Origin: Actinoplanes sp. NBRC 103695 | GTDB lineage: Bacteria > Actinomycetota > Actinomycetes > Mycobacteriales > Micromonosporaceae | NCBI RefSeq assembly: GCF_030269485.1 | Contig: NZ_BSTL01000001.1 | Coordinates: 122,892-186,891, forward strand | Length of the DNA stretch: 64,000 nucleotides | Direction: 5' to 3' | Shown here: piece by piece, positions 52,261 to 61,282 of the stretch | Position numbering within the stretch: position 1 is the stretch's first letter | Layout: every line of letters starts with the position of its first letter | Notes under the pieces: model-generated | Databases searched by the model: none | The model's input: the letters and a program-made list of their open reading frames with translations, nothing else | What the model was told of the DNA's origin: nothing | Position numbers and translations under genes: made by a program

Positions 52261-53513
52261 TCGTTGTAGTTGACCAGCGGCACCGCGATCGCACCGAGAC
52301 CGGGGATGGCGCCGTCCTGTGCCTGCTTGATCAGGGACTCGGCGGCGGCCACCCCGTTCTCGCCGGTCTTGGACATCCGGGCGGCGGCCATGCCGGCGAT
52401 CACCGGCGTGGCGAACGACGTGCCGCTCCACTTCGCCATGCCCTTGTACTTCATCTTGACGCCCTTGTTCGGCGGCTCCTCGCCGATGTAGGTGCCCACC
52501 GGGAACGCGTTGATCAGGTCCTCACCCGGCGCGAACACGTCCACCCAGCCGCCGAAGTTGCTGAAGTCGGCCCGCTCGGACAGCGTCGGGTCGAGAGCGC
52601 CCACCGACACCGCGTACGGCGCCGCGGCCGGCCAGAACGGCTGCCGTTGCCCGTCGTTGCCGGCCGCCGCCACCAGCAGCACGCCCTTGTGCAGACGCAG
52701 CCGCCGGCGGCCGAAGAGCTGCAGCGTGAGCAGGTCGCGGGAGGCATGCGTCCAGGTGCCCGCGGAGAAGTTGATGATGTCCGGGAAGTCGTTGTCCAGG
52801 ATGTCCATCAGCGCCTCGACCAGCTCGGTCTCGAACTGGGCGCCGCCCGGCTCGAAGCTGGCCCGCACGTGCACCTCGGCGGCCGGCGCCAGGCAGCGGA
52901 TGACGCCGGCGATGAACGTGCCGTGGCCCGCGTACTCGGTCATCGGGTTCTCCAGGATGCCCCGGTCCAGGTCGCCGGTCACGCCGCGCAGCCACGGCGA
53001 CCGCTTCTCCGCCTCCGGGTCCAGGCCGGTGTCCGCGACCACGACGCGGACGCCATGCCCGGCGGTGCGGTCCTTGTTGACCGGTGGCACCGGCGTGCTG
53101 TCTGGCGGCACCGGGGTCGGCTCGGACGCCGGGCAGTTGCCGGCCGAGCCGGGCGACAGGTGGACCAGGTGGTTGCACGAGGCGACGCCGGGGCCCATCG
53201 CCCGGTCGACCTCGCGCAGCGCGTGCATCGTCCCGCCGGGCACCAGCATCACCCGGTAACCGGGCGCCGTCGGGTTGCGCTCCTGGACCTCGCACTCGAT
53301 CTCGCGGCTGCGCAGGTGGTCCTGCACGACGTTGACCTGCTGATCGCCGACCAGCAGGCTCCGCGGCTCGTAGTGGTACTCGACCCCGTTCTCCTCCCAG
53401 CCCGCCGGGCCCGGCGCGATGTCGATCCCACGCTGGCGGAAACGGGCCCTGAGCAGGCGTAGCTGAGCCTGCTGGCGGGTCTCCGGGCGGTTATCGGTTC
53501 GTTCGTCGCTCAT
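52257..53513 (-). CDS. S8 subtilisin-like serine peptidase, cytoplasmic
   Basis: A 418-residue peptidase without a signal peptide, so predicted to act inside the cell. Residues 1 to about 150 form an N-terminal domain rich in charged residues (WEENGVEYHYEP) that may inhibit or recruit partners. The subtilisin triad is complete: Asp161 in ADTGLD, His197 in GHGTF and Ser366 in SGTSFATP. The gene is divergent from the CHAT gene, with only 21 bases between the two starts, and close to an ECF sigma-factor operon. Intracellular subtilisins next to CHAT proteins suggest a regulated protease cascade; that is inference. Confidence 0.88.
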   Translation of the reverse strand: MSDERTDNRPETRQQAQLRLLRARFRQRGIDIAPGPAGWEENGVEYHYEPRSLLVGDQQVNVVQDHLRSREIECEVQERNPTAPGYRVMLVPGGTMHALREVDRAMGPGVASCNHLVHLSPGSAGNCPASEPTPVPPDSTPVPPVNKDRTAGHGVRVVVADTGLDPEAEKRSPWLRGVTGDLDRGILENPMTEYAGHGTFIAGVIRCLAPAAEVHVRASFEPGGAQFETELVEALMDILDNDFPDIINFSAGTWTHASRDLLTLQLFGRRRLRLHKGVLLVAAAGNDGQRQPFWPAAAPYAVSVGALDPTLSERADFSNFGGWVDVFAPGEDLINAFPVGTYIGEEPPNKGVKMKYKGMAKWSGTSFATPVIAGMAAARMSKTGENGVAAAESLIKQAQDGAIPGLGAIAVPLVNYND

Positions 53514-53534
53514 CGATTCTCCTAGTATTGGCGC

Positions 53535-56156
53535 GTGTCGTCAGCTGACGTGACGTCCGAGCGGCTGCTGTCCCTGGCACTGTCCCGCCCGGCGGAGGCG
53601 TTACGGGAGGCCGACCAGATCCTGGCCGGTCGTCCGGAGCCGCTCGCTGCGTCGATCGCCCGGCACGCGCGGGCGATCGTACTGCGCGACGGCGGCCGCA
53701 GTGCGGCGGCGATCACCGAGCTGCGACGTGCGTTGCGGGACGCGCAGGCGTCCGGCGGTGCGGGCCGGATCGCCGACGTGCAGGCGACCCTGGGTCTGAC
53801 GCTGGGCTTCGCCGGGCGTACGCGGCCCGGCCTGGCGATGCTCGACGAGGCGGTGGCCGGCGGCCGCGGGGTGCCCGGCGGGCGCATCCTGATGCGCCGC
53901 GCCAGCCTGTTGCGCGTCCTCGGCCGGTACGACGAGGCCCTGGAGGACCTGCGCCGAGCGATAGCGCTGCTGCGCCGCGGCGGCGACCGGCTCTGGGAGG
54001 CGCGCTCCCGGATGCACCGTTTCCTGGTCCTCTGCCAGATCGGCCAGACCGCCCGAGCGGACCGGGACCTGATCGAGGCGGAACGGATCTTCAACGAGCT
54101 CGGCCAGGAGATGGAGTCGGCCAATGTGCTGCACAACCGGGCCGAACTCGCCTACCTCGCCGGTGATCTGGCCGGGGCGCTCGGTTTCCTGGACGCGGCG
54201 GCCGACCGCTTCGCCCGCTACGGCGTCCATTACTACTCCTTCGAGCTGGCCGTCGACCGCTGCTCGGTGCTGCTCGCCGCGGGCCTGTTCACGGAGGCGG
54301 TGACCGTCGCCGAGGAGACCATCCGGGACCACGCCGCGCGCGGCGGCGACGCCACCAAGGCGGCCGATCTGCTCTTTGCCGCCGGTCAGGCCGCCTATGC
54401 CGCAGGTCGCCCGGCCCTGGCCGCCGAGCGGGCCGCCGCCGCCCGTGACCTCTTCCGCAGACAGGGCCGCGACCGCTGGCACGCCCGCGCGTCGTTCGTG
54501 GTGCTGCAGTCCCGCTGGGCTCAGGGCCACCGTGAGGGCAGGCTGGTGAGCCGGGCCGGTGAGCTCGCCGACCGGCTCGACCAGATGGACGCCCTGGAGG
54601 CGCCGGCCGCTCATCTGCTGGCCGGCCGGCTCGCCGCCGAGCGGGGCAGCGCCGGAGATGCCGACCGGCACCTGGCCCGGGCCGCGCACTTCCGCAACCG
54701 TGGCCCGAGCTTCGGCCATGCGGTCGGCTGGCTGGCCCACGCGCTGCGGGCCAAGGGGCGCGGCGACAACCGCGCGATGCTGGCCGCCTGCCGGTTCGGG
54801 CTGCGCGCGGCCGAGAACCATCGGCGCACCCTGGTCGCGCCGGAGCTCCAAGCGCACGCCACCGTGCACGGCATCGAGTTGGTCGAGCTGGCCCAGCACG
54901 AGGCGGTGGCCCGCGGCGACGCGCGGATGCTGCTGCGCTGGAGCGAACGCTGGCGGGCCGGCGGTCTGGCCATCGCCGCGGTCCACCCACCGGACGATCC
55001 CGAGCTGGCCGCGGAGATGGCGGCGCTGCGGGCGGTAGCGCGCCGGCTGGCCGAGGCACGCGCCACCGGTGCGCCGGCCAAGCAGGCAGACTCGGAACGC
55101 CGGGCTCTGGAGGGGGCGATCCGGGCGCGCACCCGCCGGGTCTCCGGCACTCACCCCCAGACCGATCGCACGCGTACGGACACCGCCGTCGACCCGCTCT
55201 CGACGCTGGGCGAGCACACCCTGGTGACGCTGACGTTCCTGGACGGCACGCTCTACGCCACCACGGTCGTCGGCGGACGCGCCCGCACCCATGTGGTGGG
55301 TCCGCTCGCCACCGCCGTGCGCGAGGTCGAGCTGGCCCGTTTCGCCCTGCGCCGGCTGGCCCGGGGCCGTCCGCCCATGGGTGCCGGGCCGGCTCTGGAG
55401 GCCGCCGGCGCCGCCCTGGAAGGCGCGCTGCTCGGCCCGGCCGCGAAACTGCTCGGCGGCGGCCCGGCCGTCGTGGTGCCGCCGGCCATCCTGCACTCGG
55501 TGCCCTGGGGCATGCTGCCCGCGCTGCGCGACACGCCGTTCGTGGTCGCGCCGTCGCTGGCCACCTGGCTGCGGGCGGGCAGCACCGAGCACACCGGCCG
55601 GCGCCGGGTGGTGCTGGTCCGCGGCCCCGAGCTGGACGGGACCGGGCTGGAGATCAAGCACATCGCCCGGACGTACCCGCAGGCCACCGTCCTGGAGGAC
55701 GGCAGCGCGACCGCCGAGGCCGTGCTGTCCGCGCTGGACGGCGCCTGGACCGCGCACATCGCCGCGCACGGCGTCTTCCGTGGTGACAACCCGCTCTTCT
55801 CCAGCCTGGCGCTGGACGACGGGCCGCTCACCGTCTACGACCTGGGGCGCCTGCGCCGCGCACCGGCCCGGCTGGTGCTCTCCAGCTGCGAGAGCGGCGT
55901 GGCCGCGCCGGTCAGCACCGACGAACTGCTCGGTATGGTCAGCGCGCTGATCCCGCTCGGCACCCGCAGCCTGCTGGCCAGCGTGGTGCCGGTGAACGAC
56001 GCGGTCACCAGCTCGCTGATGGCCGAGTTCCATGAGCGGCTGCAGGCCGGCCGGGGGTTCGGCGCCGCCCTGCGCGATGTCCGCCGGGCGGCCGCCGGGT
56101 CGGGCGACGTGATCGCCCTGGCCACCGCCTGGTCGTTCGTCTCGCTGGGCCGCTGA
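53535..56156 (+). CDS. TPR-CHAT caspase-like peptidase protein
   Basis: An 873-residue protein from GTG 53535. Residues 1 to about 480 are TPR-type helical repeats (ELRRALRDAQASGG, ALEDLRRAIALLRRGGD). The CHAT domain occupies about 560-870, with the catalytic dyad His745 in AAHGVFRGDN and Cys785 in SSCESG, both intact. CHAT peptidases belong to the caspase/separase clan; TPR-CHAT proteins include the Csx29 protease of type III-E CRISPR systems. No signal peptide. The start is 21 bases from the divergent S8 gene, and the gene is convergent with the small protein and sigma factor at 56246-57252. Confidence 0.9.
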   Translation: MSSADVTSERLLSLALSRPAEALREADQILAGRPEPLAASIARHARAIVLRDGGRSAAAITELRRALRDAQASGGAGRIADVQATLGLTLGFAGRTRPGLAMLDEAVAGGRGVPGGRILMRRASLLRVLGRYDEALEDLRRAIALLRRGGDRLWEARSRMHRFLVLCQIGQTARADRDLIEAERIFNELGQEMESANVLHNRAELAYLAGDLAGALGFLDAAADRFARYGVHYYSFELAVDRCSVLLAAGLFTEAVTVAEETIRDHAARGGDATKAADLLFAAGQAAYAAGRPALAAERAAAARDLFRRQGRDRWHARASFVVLQSRWAQGHREGRLVSRAGELADRLDQMDALEAPAAHLLAGRLAAERGSAGDADRHLARAAHFRNRGPSFGHAVGWLAHALRAKGRGDNRAMLAACRFGLRAAENHRRTLVAPELQAHATVHGIELVELAQHEAVARGDARMLLRWSERWRAGGLAIAAVHPPDDPELAAEMAALRAVARRLAEARATGAPAKQADSERRALEGAIRARTRRVSGTHPQTDRTRTDTAVDPLSTLGEHTLVTLTFLDGTLYATTVVGGRARTHVVGPLATAVREVELARFALRRLARGRPPMGAGPALEAAGAALEGALLGPAAKLLGGGPAVVVPPAILHSVPWGMLPALRDTPFVVAPSLATWLRAGSTEHTGRRRVVLVRGPELDGTGLEIKHIARTYPQATVLEDGSATAEAVLSALDGAWTAHIAAHGVFRGDNPLFSSLALDDGPLTVYDLGRLRRAPARLVLSSCESGVAAPVSTDELLGMVSALIPLGTRSLLASVVPVNDAVTSSLMAEFHERLQAGRGFGAALRDVRRAAAGSGDVIALATAWSFVSLGR

Positions 56157-56245
56157 CCGCCCGCCGCCGGAAAGTCCTGGTGGTAGCCCTGGGCGGTATC
56201 CGTGCCCGAGACGCCGCTCGGACCTGTCACTGCCGGGGGACCGCG

Positions 56246-56701
56246 TCACAGAATCACCCAGGACGTCACCAGGTTGTCGCCCCCGGGGAGCCGGCAGCGC
56301 AGCCGGACCGGGCCGCTGGCCAGGTCGGTGATCAGGAACCGGCCCAGGTCGTCCAGGTCCAGTGGGGTCTTCGTCAGGGCGCCGTTCTCCACTGCGGCGG
56401 CGCCCGCGCCCGCCCCGAAGACCTGGCCCATCATGGTCCAGCCGGCGCCCTCGGCGCGCACGGTCATCTCGACCTGGGTGCCGTCCGCCGCGAACGACAG
56501 CAGCCGCTCGTCGGTGGCCTGCCGGACCGGCTCGAAGTCGGCGTCTGCCGTCGAGTCGGCGATCAGCTCGGCCAGCCGGGCGTCCATGTCGCGGGTCAGG
56601 AAGGCGGCGCGGGCCGCCGCGCGTACGTGATCGGGCACCGGGTCGACCAGAGTGGCCAGTCGGCGCAGGTCGGCGAGCAGGTCGTCATCCACAGAACTCA
56701 C
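56246..56701 (-). CDS. Small protein of unknown function coupled to the ECF sigma factor
   Basis: A 151-residue protein. GTG 56701 overlaps the sigma-factor stop (GTGA at 56698-56701), so the two are made together. Residues 1 to about 45 are helical (LADLRRLATLVDPVPDHVRAA), residues about 60-150 are beta-rich with LGRFLITDLASGPVRLRC, suggesting a carboxypeptidase-regulatory or Ig-like fold. There is no zinc-anti-sigma motif and no membrane helix. By position it may be a partner, anti-sigma factor or protease substrate in the CHAT/S8 locus. I do not recognise a named family. Confidence 0.75.
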   Translation of the reverse strand: MSSVDDDLLADLRRLATLVDPVPDHVRAAARAAFLTRDMDARLAELIADSTADADFEPVRQATDERLLSFAADGTQVEMTVRAEGAGWTMMGQVFGAGAGAAAVENGALTKTPLDLDDLGRFLITDLASGPVRLRCRLPGGDNLVTSWVIL

Positions 56702-57252
56702 GAGGCCACCGCCATTATCCGTCGCAGGGTGTTGAGACAGCGTTGCCGGGTCGGTCCGATACCGCCGATCGGGATGTCCAGGGCGACCGACACCGTCGCG
56801 TAACTGGGCGTGGGGTCGGTCATCAGCACGCGCAGCAGGGATCGGCACTGCGACGAGATCTGGCTGAACGCCCGCCACAGCGCCCGGTCGCGCTCGGCCC
56901 GCAGGACACCGTCGTCCACGCCGGGCCCGACCTCGTCCGGGAGGTCGTCGAAGTCGTCGTGCGGCACCGACTTGGTGCGTTGCCGCAGGATCGCGAGGCA
57001 CTCCCGCCGGATCGTGGTCGACAGCCAGCCGGCGATCCGGTCCGGATCCCGGATGGTGCCGAGCTTCTCCACCAGCCGCAGCCACGTCGCCTGCACCGCG
57101 TCGGCGGAGTCGGCCTCGTTGAGCCGCATCGCCCGTGCCACCGACCAGAGCAGAGAGGTGTACTGCTCGGTCAGCTCGTCCCACGCGGTCCCGTCGCCCG
57201 CCGCGGCCCGCGCGATCAGATCCGCGCCGCCCATGTGGTCGGGTGCCTCCAT
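56698..57252 (-). CDS. ECF-type RNA polymerase sigma factor
   Basis: A 184-residue sigma factor. Region 2 (about 10-80) has WDELTEQYTSLLWSVAR and ADAVQATWLRLVEKL. Region 4 (about 125-180) has SYATVSVALDIPIGGIGPTRQ as its helix-turn-helix. It lacks any transmembrane partner nearby; the coupled small protein is the only candidate controller. It reads away from the P1 peptidase, and an inverted repeat stands before it at 57273-57294. It probably directs stress or damage genes, perhaps this locus. Confidence 0.9.
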   Translation of the reverse strand: MEAPDHMGGADLIARAAAGDGTAWDELTEQYTSLLWSVARAMRLNEADSADAVQATWLRLVEKLGTIRDPDRIAGWLSTTIRRECLAILRQRTKSVPHDDFDDLPDEVGPGVDDGVLRAERDRALWRAFSQISSQCRSLLRVLMTDPTPSYATVSVALDIPIGGIGPTRQRCLNTLRRIMAVAS

Positions 57253-57272
57253 CCATCCCTCACGTTCGCTCG

Positions 57273-57294
57273 GCGGGGAGAGCCGGCTCCCCGC
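57273..57294. promoter_or_regulatory. Inverted repeat GCGGGGAG-N6-CTCCCCGC
   Basis: A perfect 8-6-8 inverted repeat, 20 bases upstream of the ECF sigma start and 107 bases before the P1 peptidase start. It could be an operator or an RNA hairpin in the sigma-factor leader. There is no T-run, so it is not a usual terminator. Confidence 0.5.
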
Positions 57295-57401
57295 GTCGTA
57301 CGCCGCGAATCATCCCGCAGCGCCCCGATACTTCACCGAGCGCCCGTCTCGCGGCTTGATACGTCCGGTGTGCGACACATCGACGCGTTAGGTTCTGCCC
57401 T

Positions 57402-58238
57402 ATGACGCAGTTGCTGTCGGCGTACGCGGGCCATCGGACCAGCGACGGGACCGGTGTGACGGTGATTCTGCCGCCGCCCGGCACGGTGGGTTCCGGCGAG
57501 GTCCGCGGCGGCGCGCCGGCCACCCGCGAGTTCCCGCTGCTGGACCCGACGCGCCTGGTCGACCGGATCGACGCGGTGGTGCTCTCCGGCGGTTCGGCGT
57601 TCGGCCTGGCCGCCGCGGACGGCGTGGTGGATCTGCTGCGCGAGCGCGGGCAGGGGCTCGCGACCCCGGTCGGCCCGGTGCCGATCGTGGTCGGTATGTC
57701 CCTCTTCGACCCATCCGCGGGCGGCACCCCGCCGTCCGCCGGTGACGGTCGCCTCGCCGCGGAGTCGGCCCTGGCGGGGGAGCCCCTGACGACCGGCCGC
57801 GCCGGCGCCGGCACGGGCGCGACGACCGGCAAGTGGCGCAACCGCCTCGACCCCGGCGGCATCGGCCTGGCCGTCCGCGACGCAGGTGGAGTCCAGGTGG
57901 CGGCGCTGATCGCCGTCAACGCGTGGGGCGACGTGCTGCCACCCGGCGGTGTCCCGGTCTTCCCGGCCGTACCGGCCAGGGGTTTCGACATGCAGAACAC
58001 GACGATCGGCGTCGTTCTGACCACCGCCCGTCTCACCAAGACCGACTGCTTCCTGCTCGCGCAGAGCGGCCACAGCGGGTACGCCCGGGCGATCCACCCG
58101 GCCCACTCCCGCTACGACGGCGACGCCCTGGTCGCCCTGGCGACGGGCGAGGCCACCGAGCCCGCCGACCTGGAACTGCTCCGCGCGGTCACCACCGAGA
58201 CGGTCGCCGAGGCCATCCGCGCCGCCGTCGCGTCATGA
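57402..58238 (+). CDS. P1 family peptidase (DmpA/S58-type aminopeptidase)
   Basis: A 278-residue protein of the P1/DmpA family, the Ntn-fold beta-aminopeptidases that split themselves at an internal residue. VVLSGGSAFGLAAADGV and MQNTTIGVVLTTA are typical; a Thr or Ser of the NTTIG segment would be the exposed nucleophile. No signal peptide. It shares an upstream gap with the ECF sigma gene but reads the other way. Substrates are D- or beta-amino-acid peptides in known members; here unknown. Confidence 0.85.
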   Translation: MTQLLSAYAGHRTSDGTGVTVILPPPGTVGSGEVRGGAPATREFPLLDPTRLVDRIDAVVLSGGSAFGLAAADGVVDLLRERGQGLATPVGPVPIVVGMSLFDPSAGGTPPSAGDGRLAAESALAGEPLTTGRAGAGTGATTGKWRNRLDPGGIGLAVRDAGGVQVAALIAVNAWGDVLPPGGVPVFPAVPARGFDMQNTTIGVVLTTARLTKTDCFLLAQSGHSGYARAIHPAHSRYDGDALVALATGEATEPADLELLRAVTTETVAEAIRAAVAS

Positions 58239-58348
58239 GCCGCGTGCTCCTGGTGATCCGCCTCGTCGGGCTGGGCCCGGCCGGGGACGGATTCGTCCTG
58301 GGTGGAAAAGCGGCTGCCTCCGGCCGCTGTCGCCGATAGCCTCCCGGC

Positions 58349-59056
58349 ATGGACGCCATGCCACCGTTGGTACTCCCGGTCGACCTTCGTGACGCCGAGC
58401 GCCGCGACCCGATGGACTTCTACGTCCCCGACGACGTCACCGATCCGGTGCCCGCGATCCTCGTCGTGCACGGCGGGCCCCTGCCGGCGGAGGTCCGGCC
58501 GCGCCCGCGCGACTGGCCGGTGTTCCGCAGCTACGGGTCGTTGCTCGCCGCCCGGGGCGCGATGGGAGCCACGGTCGACCACGGGCTGTACTCCCCGGCC
58601 GACTGCCCGGCGGCCGCCGCCGACATCGCCGCGGCGGTCGAGACGCTCCGCACCGACCCGAGGGTGGACGCCGACCGGGTGGCGTTGTGGTTCTTCTCGG
58701 GCGGCGGCCTGCTGTCCGCGCCGTGGCTGCGCGAACCCCCGTCCTGGCTGCGCTGCGTCGCGCTGACCTACCCGCTGCTGGCGCCGCGGGAGGGCTGGCC
58801 GGTGGACGCGTCGTTCCGCCCGGTCGAGGCGGTGGCTGGCGCGGGCGACCTGCCGATCGTGCTCACCCGGGCCGGCCTGGAGAAGCCGGACGTGGCGGCC
58901 GGCGTCGAGCAGTTCGTGACCGCGGCGGCGAAGGCACGGCTGCAGATCATCGACGTCCCGCTGGGCCGGCACGGCTTCGACTACCTGGACGACGACGATG
59001 ACTCCCGCGCCGCCATCACCCGGGCCTTGGACCTCGTGCTGGCCGAGGTCGGATAG
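58349..59056 (+). CDS. Alpha/beta-hydrolase family protein
   Basis: A 235-residue dienelactone-hydrolase-like protein. The oxyanion segment VVHGGPLP is normal. The nucleophile elbow reads WFFSGGG, with Phe in place of the usual Gly two residues before Ser. His in GRHGFDY supplies the C-terminal catalytic residue. Function unknown. It follows the P1 peptidase by 110 bases in the same direction. Confidence 0.78.
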   Translation: MDAMPPLVLPVDLRDAERRDPMDFYVPDDVTDPVPAILVVHGGPLPAEVRPRPRDWPVFRSYGSLLAARGAMGATVDHGLYSPADCPAAAADIAAAVETLRTDPRVDADRVALWFFSGGGLLSAPWLREPPSWLRCVALTYPLLAPREGWPVDASFRPVEAVAGAGDLPIVLTRAGLEKPDVAAGVEQFVTAAAKARLQIIDVPLGRHGFDYLDDDDDSRAAITRALDLVLAEVG

Positions 59057-59238
59057 GTCCCGAGCGGGTGCACGCCTCCACGGTCACCGGACTCGTCCTC
59101 GTCGCCTGAGGACTTTGATCACGCCTCGTCAAGGCGGCCGCGATGCCCCGTCGGGTCAGAAATTCTCGAATCGGACAAATGCATTTTGGATTGTGCATAT
59201 CGTGCGCCTGGTACCCGTGGTCGAGGGAAGGCGTGCAG

Positions 59239-61272
59239 ATGGACCAGAGCAGGCGGAAGAGGGCGGCGGTGCTGGGGGCGGTGACCGCCCTCGCCCTGCT
59301 GGCGAGCCTGAGTGTCGGTGGCACGCCGGCTGTGGCCGCCGGCGATTCCGCGTCCGGGCGGGCGCGGGCCGGTACGCCGGACGCGCCGACGGCCAGGGAG
59401 ACGGCGAGCGCCAAGCCGGCGAAGGCCAAGCCGGCAAAGGCCAAGCCGGCCAAGGTGAAGACGAGTGGTGAGACCCGGCGGCTCGCGCGCAACGGATACG
59501 CGACGCATCTGGACGCCGAGTTCGTCGAGACCACGATCCGCGACCACGGCACCTCCGGCCTGATCCTGACCGTGAAGCGCGACCCGAACCTGACCCCCGG
59601 CGATCTCACCGGCATCGGGTTCACCATCGACCTGCCGCAGTACGTGATCGTCGACTCCAACGACGTCGACAACACCTGCACCCAGGCCACGTTCACCCCG
59701 GACTTCGGCGACGAGCAGCTGGTCGTGTCCGGCATCGAGATGGCCTCCTCGCAGGCTCAGTGCACCCTCGGCGTTGCCGTCACGTCGGGGCGCTCCGGCA
59801 CGTACACGATCAACGACGCCGCCGTGACCGACACGAACGGCGACATCGGCGCCGAGATCACCTCGGACGACCTGATCGTGACCCCGGCGCCGCCGCGGCT
59901 CACCGCCTACTTCGACGACGACGACATCAAGGTCGGTGAGACGACCGACCTCACGTTCCGCCTGTACCGATCCGACGAGAACCCGGGCACAGTGACCTCC
60001 GGCATCGCGTGGCGGCTGACCCTGCCGGCCGGGCTGGTGGTCGCCGCGACGGGCAACAACACCTGCGGCGGCACGGCGACCGGCACGGTCGGCAGCCGGA
60101 TCTTCACGGTCACCGGCGGGCTGCTCGGGGCAGGAGACGGCTCCTGTGAGGCGACGGTCGAGGTGCGCGCCACCGCGGGCGGCAGGTTCGAGCTGCAGTC
60201 GGGGACGGTGACCGGTCTGAAGAAGATCGAGACCGCGTTCGGCGCCTGCATCGGCTCAGTGCCCGACGACGCGCCCGACGACGCGCCCGGCGCCGATGCG
60301 ACTTGCGTCCCGACCGTGGACGTCGAGAAACTCACCCAGACGGTCACGTTCGCGCAGCCCGTGCCCCGCAAGGTCGGCGACAGCACGCTGACCGCCACGG
60401 CGTCGTCCGGGCTGCCGGCGGGGTTCACGTCCAGCACGTCCGACGTCTGCACCGTCGTGGGCAACACGCTCCGGGTCAAGACGGAAGGCGTCTGCAAGGT
60501 CACCGCCGTGCAGAACGGCAATGGCGTGTACACCTCGGCGCACTCGGAGCAGCGCACCATCGAGATCCTGCCCCGGCCGCCGGCGCCGCCGACGGTCGAC
60601 GGCGTGCCCGGCCAGTCGTCGATCACGGTGAGCTGGACGGCACCGGCGGAGACCGACGCCATCGTGGACTATGTCGCTTCCGCGCGCAGCGGCGACATCG
60701 TGTCGTCCTGCACCAGCGCCACGCTGACCTGTGTGCTGGGGGCGGTAGCCGGCCGGCCGTACACGATGATGGTGGTGTCCCGCGGCCCGAACGGCGTCTC
60801 CACCGTCACCACGAGCACGGGGACGGTGACCGCGAGCGCGCCGATCGTCCCGCAGGCGCCGCCGGAGACCGACCTCGACCTGACCACCACCGACGGCCGG
60901 ATCACCGAGGCCGAGCCGGGTCAGGAGATCACGTTCGTCGGCACCGGCTTCGCGCCGTTCTCCACCGTGGTCATCACGATCTACTCCAAGCCGACGATTC
61001 TCGGCACCGCGATCACCGACGCGAACGGTGACTTCCGCAAGCTCGTCACCGTGCCATCGGACCTGGCCGCCGGCGCGCACACCGCCGTCGCCCAGGGGGT
61101 GGCCCCCGACGGCTCGCCCCGCGCGATGGCGCTGGACATCACCGTCAGCGTGGACGGTCTGCCGGTCACCGGTCCCGGCGTCGCGACGCTGCTGCTGATG
61201 GGTGCCGGCGCGGTCGTCGCCGGCGCCGGCCTGATGCTGGCCGGCCGTCCCCGCAGGCGCCTGGCCAGGTGA
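59239..61272 (+). CDS. LPVTG sortase-anchored surface protein with Ig-like and FnIII domains
   Basis: A 677-residue surface protein. GGGAAGG lies before ATG 59239. The signal peptide covers about 1-34. A Lys-Pro-Ala repeat (KPAKA units, about 55-70) follows, probably a wall-spanning stretch. Then come two DUF11-like/Ig-like blocks (about 85-370), an Ig-like block with paired Cys (about 385-455), an FnIII domain (about 455-535) and another Ig-like domain. The C-terminus has LPVTG at 641-645, a membrane helix and RPRRRLAR, the classic sortase signal. No sortase gene lies in the window. Function (adhesion or aerial-structure coat) is not shown. Confidence 0.87.
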   Translation: MDQSRRKRAAVLGAVTALALLASLSVGGTPAVAAGDSASGRARAGTPDAPTARETASAKPAKAKPAKAKPAKVKTSGETRRLARNGYATHLDAEFVETTIRDHGTSGLILTVKRDPNLTPGDLTGIGFTIDLPQYVIVDSNDVDNTCTQATFTPDFGDEQLVVSGIEMASSQAQCTLGVAVTSGRSGTYTINDAAVTDTNGDIGAEITSDDLIVTPAPPRLTAYFDDDDIKVGETTDLTFRLYRSDENPGTVTSGIAWRLTLPAGLVVAATGNNTCGGTATGTVGSRIFTVTGGLLGAGDGSCEATVEVRATAGGRFELQSGTVTGLKKIETAFGACIGSVPDDAPDDAPGADATCVPTVDVEKLTQTVTFAQPVPRKVGDSTLTATASSGLPAGFTSSTSDVCTVVGNTLRVKTEGVCKVTAVQNGNGVYTSAHSEQRTIEILPRPPAPPTVDGVPGQSSITVSWTAPAETDAIVDYVASARSGDIVSSCTSATLTCVLGAVAGRPYTMMVVSRGPNGVSTVTTSTGTVTASAPIVPQAPPETDLDLTTTDGRITEAEPGQEITFVGTGFAPFSTVVITIYSKPTILGTAITDANGDFRKLVTVPSDLAAGAHTAVAQGVAPDGSPRAMALDITVSVDGLPVTGPGVATLLLMGAGAVVAGAGLMLAGRPRRRLAR

Positions 61273-61282
61273 CCACCACACC

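Noticed and set aside
52257..57252. Type III-E CRISPR (Craspase) locus
   Set aside because: TPR-CHAT and an ECF sigma factor are present but there is no gRAMP/Cas7-11, no repeat array and no other Cas gene.
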